A stretch of DNA of 36,879 nt from Bacteroidaceae bacterium (lineage in GTDB: Bacteria > Bacteroidota > Bacteroidia > Bacteroidales > Bacteroidaceae), in contig JAFTNW010000028.1 in the NCBI GenBank assembly GCA_017451695.1, positions 1 to 36,879 on the forward strand, written 5' to 3'. The notes beneath the pieces were generated by a model. It saw nothing but the letters and a program-made list of their open reading frames with translations, ran no database searches and had not been told where the DNA came from. A program made the translations under genes and the position numbers. Positions 31,616-36,879 of this stretch are shown in pieces. Position 1 is the stretch's first letter, and each line of letters opens with the position of its first letter.

Positions 31616-33664
31616 CTATAATATAGTTATTCCTATCTCCTTCAAATACTCATACGTCGAGTCGTAGTATTCCGGATTGCGGGTTGGGTCTTCGGGACTG
31701 CCTTCGGGAACAACGAGGACCATACCCTGGCGAGCACGGGTCAGCAATACACGGTAGGCGTTCTTTTGGAATGCTTTGCGTTCAGGTTTGTTGATATTCT
31801 GCCACTTATCGCCACAGAATGAATGGTGCGACCAACCCGAAGGTGTATAGCGGAAATCACCATCCCAGACTACGCACGACCAATCAAGCTCCAAGCCCTG
31901 CACATCGAACTCCGTAGCTACATCCTCCAAATAGAACGACGAGCGCACGTCCGTTGCATCGTCCAAAAACCAATGCACAACATCGGGCTTAAAGCGGACA
32001 TCGATAGCCAACGGCTTCAATCGCTCTGCCTGCGAAGATACAATCATTCCGTAACGCTCCGTACCTCGTGCATGCTCCTTCAACCAGCGCTTCGCCTTTT
32101 CGAGTGAGCGTGTCAGCACGATTGGGTATTTGTCAAGTGTCTGGTATGCCTCACGAGCACCCACGATATTTCTATCGAGCAGCTTGTGTACAAACTTTGC
32201 AAGATTCTCCGCACGGAACGAGCGCATCGACACAGCCAAGTGTAACGACGGCTCAAACTCTACGTGCTCGTGTTCTGACAATAGTTCCAACGAGCGACCG
32301 GCGGCATACTCGGCATCGTGTAGGCGGTCCGAGATAAACACATGCCAATCCTTATACTCGCGGTTAAGTGATTCTATCCACTCGCTTATGCCGGCCTCGC
32401 CGGTGTTGATCTCCTGTCCTCCACCCACAAGGCATACAACGACAGCCCAATCATCGTGGCGATCGAGACACGAAATCAGATATTCTGGCTCGGAATACGG
32501 GAAGTTAGGATAACCCTTCTTGCGATTCATAAAGTTTACAAGCGCATCTTTTGTCCATGCACGCTGCGCCTCATCAAAAATGGCAACGTGGTCCACCGGC
32601 ACGAATGACTTTTTTATGTTCTTGGGATTGATGAAGTACTCCTCATCTGCTACGATGTGACCATCCACCACCTTCGTTCCCTCCAAACATGTGTCGCGGT
32701 AGTGGTGAATCATCTGTATAAAGGACTTAACCTCCGAGCGTGCTGTGCCGATAGCTATCTTCTCTCCCTTCTCCGCCATACGGCGTTTCTTGTCGCGTGC
32801 AAGAGCCTCGGTAAGCACCTGCACCAACGGGAAATTACCAGATAGATATACGGCGACATCATCCTTCTCAAACTGCTGCGTGGCGATGTTTAATCCGACA
32901 AGCGTCTTGCCTGCTCCTGGTACACCCGTTACAAAGCATATCGCTTTGAAATGCTCCCTCTTTGCGCGTTCAATAACTGATGAGATAAAGCCACACGTAG
33001 TGGTTAGATTCTCGGCCGAAGCATCGGAACGAGAGATGTCCTCTACGGAGTGATTGTTGTAGAGTGCACTTGCCGCCTCTATAATAGTCGGGGTAGGAGA
33101 GTAACGGCTAATTGCCCACAGCGCATCACCCTCTGAGTTGTCCTTATCGCAGAATAGCAACGCCTCCACAATGGTAGATGAAAGCTGCTCGCGATTGGTT
33201 AGTATCGGATAGAAAACCTTGTCATCAAAAGGGATAAAATCCGAGGTAGCATCAACTGCCTCGGTAGCAACCAATATCGGCACAATAGGGCGATTATGGC
33301 TCTGTTCGTGGAAGTTTTTCAGGTCGAGGGCATAGTCCCACACCTGCGCAATGTCGGCCTTGGTGTATTGTTCGTTGAATGCCTTAAACTCCAATAAGAG
33401 CACAACGCCATCAAGCAGCAACACAACATCAATACGACGACCCATTCGCGGAATTGTGTACTCGAAATAGATATGGCCTCGACCGATGTAGGGAGTAATA
33501 AAATCTTTCAATAGCGTAATCTCCTCGCTCCATGCATCTGCTTGCAACCCCTGCAATGAAGCGTGCAACGAAGTATGCGCAGTGGTTAGAATACCAATAA
33601 TCTGCGCATCGGGCATCGCAAGAAAGCCCTCTATCGTATCGCCATAAAAGTACCTCTTTATCAT
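31616..33664 (-). CDS. DUF2075 (Schlafen group 3-like) nuclease-helicase
   Basis: A 682-residue protein. Residues about 50-150 contain a PDDEXK-like nuclease: E69, D79 (GRRIDVVLLL) and E92-x-K94 (LLEFKAF). Residues about 240-680 form a superfamily 1 helicase-like DUF2075 domain with Walker A GVPGAGKT (247-254), Walker B IFDEAQ (362-367), a GGGQEI motif and the C-terminal motif VI LLTRARQGMVLVVP. Proteins of this type are frequent in defence islands, where they cut or unwind foreign DNA or RNA; this follows from family knowledge, not from a test. A minus-strand -7 box TAACTTTG lies at 33686-33693. The TIR gene follows 136 bp downstream. Confidence 0.88.
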   Translation of the reverse strand: MIKRYFYGDTIEGFLAMPDAQIIGILTTAHTSLHASLQGLQADAWSEEITLLKDFITPYIGRGHIYFEYTIPRMGRRIDVVLLLDGVVLLLEFKAFNEQYTKADIAQVWDYALDLKNFHEQSHNRPIVPILVATEAVDATSDFIPFDDKVFYPILTNREQLSSTIVEALLFCDKDNSEGDALWAISRYSPTPTIIEAASALYNNHSVEDISRSDASAENLTTTCGFISSVIERAKREHFKAICFVTGVPGAGKTLVGLNIATQQFEKDDVAVYLSGNFPLVQVLTEALARDKKRRMAEKGEKIAIGTARSEVKSFIQMIHHYRDTCLEGTKVVDGHIVADEEYFINPKNIKKSFVPVDHVAIFDEAQRAWTKDALVNFMNRKKGYPNFPYSEPEYLISCLDRHDDWAVVVCLVGGGQEINTGEAGISEWIESLNREYKDWHVFISDRLHDAEYAAGRSLELLSEHEHVEFEPSLHLAVSMRSFRAENLAKFVHKLLDRNIVGAREAYQTLDKYPIVLTRSLEKAKRWLKEHARGTERYGMIVSSQAERLKPLAIDVRFKPDVVHWFLDDATDVRSSFYLEDVATEFDVQGLELDWSCVVWDGDFRYTPSGWSHHSFCGDKWQNINKPERKAFQKNAYRVLLTRARQGMVLVVPEGSPEDPTRNPEYYDSTYEYLKEIGITIL

Positions 33665-33683
33665 AAGCTTGCGGACTAATTTT

Positions 33684-34461
33684 TACAAAGTTAAGCAAAA
33701 TTCGGCAGAACAAGGCATATAAAACAAAAAGATAGTGAACAATCTTATAAATACAATATTATAAGCAAGATGGGGTTTAGCTATCCATAAGACATAGACA
33801 AGTGGGGATAAAGTTGGTAAAACATCATTTGTCCGACCTTTACAAAATTTATTTGTAAGCCTCGGAAACATGTTCAGAATAGATTTGTGTTTCAGAATAG
33901 ATACCATTTGTCCGAAGCAATTAGAATTATTCTAATTGCTTCGGACAAATGGTCTGTAGATGCCTCTGATTCGGGAGTACACTTGTCAGGCCGAATAAAA
34001 AAAGAAACCCATTTATCTATATTTGCGGTAAACCGCGAATATAGACTGCACTCGCAGTGAAATGTCAAAGTAAACTTTGCTTATCTCGCTCGTTTGTTTC
34101 TATATTTCAAAGACATTGACTCGTTTTGCTTTTAGCCACCCGCGTAGCATAAACTTTGTCTATGCTTCACGCGACCAACGGCTACAAAACTTGTCGATAA
34201 CAAAACAAAGTTTTGTCATTCTATATTTGCACTGTCATTGACTCGTTTTGCTTTTCGCAACCCAAGCGTTATAACCTGCGACTATACTATGCTTGACGAG
34301 ATGCTGCCGTCATTGTCGAAACTTCGCTTTTGGCTTAGTCTCTCGCTTTCAGTTTTCCGTTTTGAGCCTGCGATGCAGTCTCTAACCTCGGCTGCATTCA
34401 CGGTTCAATTGCAAGCATGCTTGCATAGCGCTCATTTGCACAAGTTTTCACCTTTCCGCTT
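33684..34461. other. Long noncoding region with repeats between the helicase and reductase genes
   Basis: No credible gene. Contents: the helicase promoter (33686-33693); two copies of CAGAATAGAT near 33877 and 33893; the 51-bp palindrome at 33903-33953; a hairpin TCTATATTTGCGGT (34016-34029) with ACCGCGAATATAGA (34032-34045), containing a -7-like TATATTTG; then GCACTCGC and CAAAGTAAACTTTG motifs (34049-34080), matching the element ahead of lrgA; and a 20-bp direct repeat CATTGACTCGTTTTGCTTTT at 34114-34133 and 34236-34255. Confidence 0.6.
33903..33953. repeat. 51-bp near-perfect palindrome
   Basis: 25-bp arms (33903-33927 and 33929-33953) are perfectly complementary around a single T. The arms begin ACCATTTGTCCGAAGC. 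A partial extra copy of the arm (CATTTGTCCGA) is present near 33829. There is no T run after it on either side, so it does not look like a terminator; a cruciform, protein-binding site or mobile-element end is possible. Confidence 0.85.
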
Positions 34462-34487
34462 TCACCTTTCCGCTTTCACCTTTCCGT
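34446..34487. repeat. 14-bp tandem repeat over the reductase stop codon
   Basis: Three copies of TTTCACCTTTCCGC (last base of the third copy differs) at 34446-34459, 34460-34473 and 34474-34487. The minus-strand stop codon is at 34462-34464, so changes in copy number would change the C-terminus of the reductase. Confidence 0.85.
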
Positions 34488-35484
34488 TTAGAACCCTCTC
34501 TATCTCTTGAAGTTCTTCAGTGGTAAAGGCCGGGCTGTGGAGTGCCTTTAGATTCTTCTGCATCTGGCCCACGGAACTTGAGCCTATGATTACGCTGGTG
34601 ACTCTCTCGTCGTTCAGTATCCATGCAAGGGACATCTCGGCTAGTGTCTGGCCACGGCGCCCGGCTATGCAGTTGAGGGCTTGTATCTGTTGCAGGCGCT
34701 CTTCGGTCAGGGCCTCTTTCTTCAGGTGTCCGCCGTGGGCTATGCGAGAGTCGGCGGGGATGCCATCAAGGTACCGGCCGGCGAGCAGGCCCTGGGCCAG
34801 GGGCGAGAAGACAATAAAGCCGGCTCCGTTCTCTTTCGCTTGGTCTATGATGCCGGTTTCTTGTGGCTCGCGGTCTATGAGGTTGTACCGCCCTTGGTAT
34901 ATGAGGCATGGTACATCGCGCTCGGCAAGGTAGCTGTATGCCACTTGCGCTGCCTCTTTGGGCCATCGTGATATGCCTACATAGAGTGCCTTGCCGCTGC
35001 GTACTATATCTACAAGTGCCTGCAAGGTCTCTTCGAGCGGTGTGTAGGGGTCGTAGCGATGGCTGTAGAAAAGGTCGACATACTCCAGGTTCATCCTCTG
35101 CAGGCTCTGGTCGAGGCTTGCCATCAGGTTCTTGCGCGAGCACCAGCTGCCATAGGGCCCCGGCCACATATCGTAACCCGCCTTGGTGGAGATGAACAAT
35201 TCATCGCGGAACGGTTGGAGAGAACTCTTCATGAGGGTGCCCAGAGTCTTCTCGGCTGCCCCGGCCGCGGGGCCGTAGTTGTTGGCAAGGTCGAAATGGC
35301 ACACGCCGTGGTCGAAGGCATAGTGCACCATAGCTCTGGCATTCTCAAAAGAATCGACATCGCCGAAATTATGCCAGAACCCCAATGATATCTCAGGCAG
35401 CATGATGCCGCTCTTCCCGCACCTGCGGTACTTCATCCCATTAACATAGCGCCCCTCATCGGGAGTATATCCGTGCTTTTCCAT
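34462..35484 (-). CDS. Aldo/keto reductase (YghZ/Gpr-like)
   Basis: A 340-residue NADPH-dependent aldo/keto reductase of the YghZ (L-glyceraldehyde 3-phosphate reductase)/Kv-beta-like branch. The catalytic tetrad is visible: FDLANNYG (aspartate and tyrosine), ISTKAGYDMWPGPYG (lysine) and FYSHRYDP (histidine); the cofactor-binding SPLAQGLLAGRY and IIGSSSVGQMQKNL segments follow. Likely a methylglyoxal- or triose-detoxifying enzyme. A minus-strand -7 box TATCTTTG lies at 35507-35514. The last residues (KVKAER) and the stop codon are encoded inside a 14-bp tandem repeat. Confidence 0.9.
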   Translation of the reverse strand: MEKHGYTPDEGRYVNGMKYRRCGKSGIMLPEISLGFWHNFGDVDSFENARAMVHYAFDHGVCHFDLANNYGPAAGAAEKTLGTLMKSSLQPFRDELFISTKAGYDMWPGPYGSWCSRKNLMASLDQSLQRMNLEYVDLFYSHRYDPYTPLEETLQALVDIVRSGKALYVGISRWPKEAAQVAYSYLAERDVPCLIYQGRYNLIDREPQETGIIDQAKENGAGFIVFSPLAQGLLAGRYLDGIPADSRIAHGGHLKKEALTEERLQQIQALNCIAGRRGQTLAEMSLAWILNDERVTSVIIGSSSVGQMQKNLKALHSPAFTTEELQEIERVLNGKVKAER

Positions 35485-35514
35485 ACAATCAAATATTTTT
35501 CCGCTTCAAAGATA

Positions 35515-35840
35515 CAAATTATATCGGATTTTATCTCAGTCTTTTCTTTTGTGTGCAGGAATCATATATTGAGGAAAATGTGATTTTTATAGCCAAAAAC
35601 GATGGGATAATGTGAAAAAGAGCCTATAAATCACTGGGGAAAATGTGAAAACAGATAATAATTGAACAGAAAAGGAAGGAACGCTTCTTTTATTGTTCAA
35701 AATATTGCTATCGGGTATCATCAAGTGGTTTATTTTCACTCTTTGAGTGCCATTTTAAATCTTTTGAGCAGAAATTATTGCACTAAACAGCGAAAAAGGT
35801 TGTAGCGATACAACCATATTGAAAACATTTTGTATATTTG
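35515..35840 (+). promoter_or_regulatory. Upstream region and promoter of the Fic gene
   Basis: No gene between the reductase promoter and 35869. A -7 box TATATTTG lies at 35833-35840, 29 bp ahead of the fic start codon. Just upstream is an inverted repeat GGTTGTA-GCGA-TACAACC (35798-35815), well placed to be an operator. Further upstream, AATGTGA with flanking A/G occurs three times (near 35577, 35608 and 35641). Confidence 0.5.
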
Positions 35841-35868
35841 CATTGTGTGATACTAAATAAGGTACTGT

Positions 35869-36879
35869 ATGAAATATCTTAATATTAAGAAGGCTTTGGC
35901 TGCATGGCAAGAGTTGCAACCACTATCTGAGAAGGATAAGGATAGGCTTAGCCGTCGTTTTACTGTTGACTTCAACTATAATAGTAACCATATAGAAGGT
36001 AATACGCTGACTTATGGTCAGACGGAAATCTTATTGTTATTCGGCAAGGTGATTGGAGAGGCAAGCGTGCGCGATGTGCAAGAAATGACAGCAAGCAATG
36101 TGGGGTTGCGAATGATGACAGAAGAGGCGAAGGTAAAAGAGACTCCTTTGACGCAAAACTTTATTAGAACACTACACCAGACATTACTTCGTGAGGATTA
36201 TACGGTATATCGTAATTTGCCTGGTGGAGTTCAGACGAGCTATGTGATACATGCTGGACAGTATAAAACTCGTCCTAATAGTGTGATTACACGATATGGT
36301 GACAGATTTGAATATGCTTCTCCTGAAGAAACTCCCAGTCTGATGGCAGACTTAGTGGATTGGTATAACAAGGCAGAGCAAGAAGGTAAACTTACCCCTA
36401 TAGAGTTAGCAGCATTGTTCCACTATCGTTATATTCGCATTCACCCTTTCGAGGATGGAAATGGTCGTATAGCTCGATTGATGGTGAACTTTATCCTTAC
36501 TCGCCACGATTATCCGATGATTGTTGTTCGTAGCCGCAAGAAGAATGAATACTTGGAAGCTTTACATCAAGCCGATCTTGAGGTTGGCCCCGTGCCAAGT
36601 GATGGTGCTCATGCAGATATTAAGAATATCCGTCCGTTCCTGAAATACTTCAATGACTTGGTAGCGACAGAGGTGTATAACGATGTATTGTTTGTAAGCG
36701 AGAAGAACGAGAATGTGTGGTGGTACGACGGTGAACGAATCGCCTTCCGTACTCCTAACTACACGAAGATTCTCAATGCAATGAAAACCTATCCGTCCTT
36801 GACGCTTGCAGATATGAAAGAGATTACGGGTATCAGTATCGCAGCCATCCAAAAACTACTCGATCAACTCATTCAAAAA
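35869..36879 (+). CDS. Fic-family protein (class II, with N-terminal inhibitory motif), 3'-truncated by window
   Basis: 337 codons are open to the window end without a stop. The Fic core motif is complete: HPFEDGNGRIAR (residues 192-203; catalytic histidine 192), expected to transfer AMP or another nucleotide group to a target protein hydroxyl. S39-x3-E43-G44 (NSNHIEGN) fits the inhibitory motif [S/T]xxxE[G/N] placed N-terminal to the Fic core, so the protein is class II and self-inhibited, not dependent on a separate antitoxin. The C-terminal part (about 290-337, LTLADMKEITGISIAAIQKLL) looks like a winged helix, so it may also bind DNA and control its own promoter, where an inverted repeat lies at 35798-35815. 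Confidence 0.9.
   Translation, partial: MKYLNIKKALAAWQELQPLSEKDKDRLSRRFTVDFNYNSNHIEGNTLTYGQTEILLLFGKVIGEASVRDVQEMTASNVGLRMMTEEAKVKETPLTQNFIRTLHQTLLREDYTVYRNLPGGVQTSYVIHAGQYKTRPNSVITRYGDRFEYASPEETPSLMADLVDWYNKAEQEGKLTPIELAALFHYRYIRIHPFEDGNGRIARLMVNFILTRHDYPMIVVRSRKKNEYLEALHQADLEVGPVPSDGAHADIKNIRPFLKYFNDLVATEVYNDVLFVSEKNENVWWYDGERIAFRTPNYTKILNAMKTYPSLTLADMKEITGISIAAIQKLLDQLIQK

Overview
The window looks like a chromosomal segment of a Bacteroidales bacterium (Bacteroides/Prevotella-like). The gene content fits: apgM-thrC, a glutamine synthetase of about 500 residues, holA divergent from an HsdR_N protein, and ECF-type sigma factors. The promoters fit too: many genes are preceded by the Bacteroidota pattern TTTG-N19/20-TAnnTTTG. 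Genus cannot be fixed by eye.

Layout. (1) 1-3050 is accessory. A repeat-rich noncoding block precedes a gene that joins a CoiA-like zinc-finger/nuclease region to a C-terminal SLOG (DUF2493-type) nucleotide-sensing domain; short direct repeats lie on both sides, one over the 3' end of a flavodoxin-like reductase gene. (2) 3050-9450 is core: a small exported protein behind a long structured leader, lrgAB, a HAD hydrolase, and apgM-thrC behind a 35-codon leader ORF with 11 threonine codons (a threonine attenuator), then tRNA-Lys. (3) 9450-24080 is housekeeping: outer-membrane barrel, glutamine synthetase, a metallophosphoesterase-patatin pair, a minus-strand cluster YtxH-holin-like-small protein-rmuC-alkD, lipoprotein-rsmG-MBL hydrolase, holA and an HsdR_N protein sharing a mirror-symmetric promoter, a sugar-kinase-like protein, an omega-amidase-like protein and tRNA-Ser. 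(4) 24080-29400 holds a 77-bp tandem array behind tRNA-Ser, then two near-identical sigma-factor genes in direct orientation flanking a cassette (XRE regulator, CatA-like acetyltransferase, zinc alcohol dehydrogenase, DMT exporter, small four-cysteine protein). (5) 29400 to the end is defence-like: VbhA-like antitoxin, solitary Vsr endonuclease, TIR-domain protein with a C-terminal winged helix, DUF2075 nuclease-helicase, a 51-bp near-perfect palindrome, an aldo/keto reductase, and a class II Fic protein cut by the window end.

How the parts may work together. The threonine operon appears controlled by translation of its leader peptide. The accessory blocks carry several unrelated conflict-type proteins (CoiA-SLOG, TIR, nuclease-helicase, Vsr, VbhA/Fic). 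The most novel candidates are the CoiA-SLOG fusion in its repeat-bounded locus, the TIR plus nuclease-helicase pair, and two RNA control regions (the threonine leader and the leader at 3253-3515). All functional statements are from reading the sequence; no searches or folding were run.
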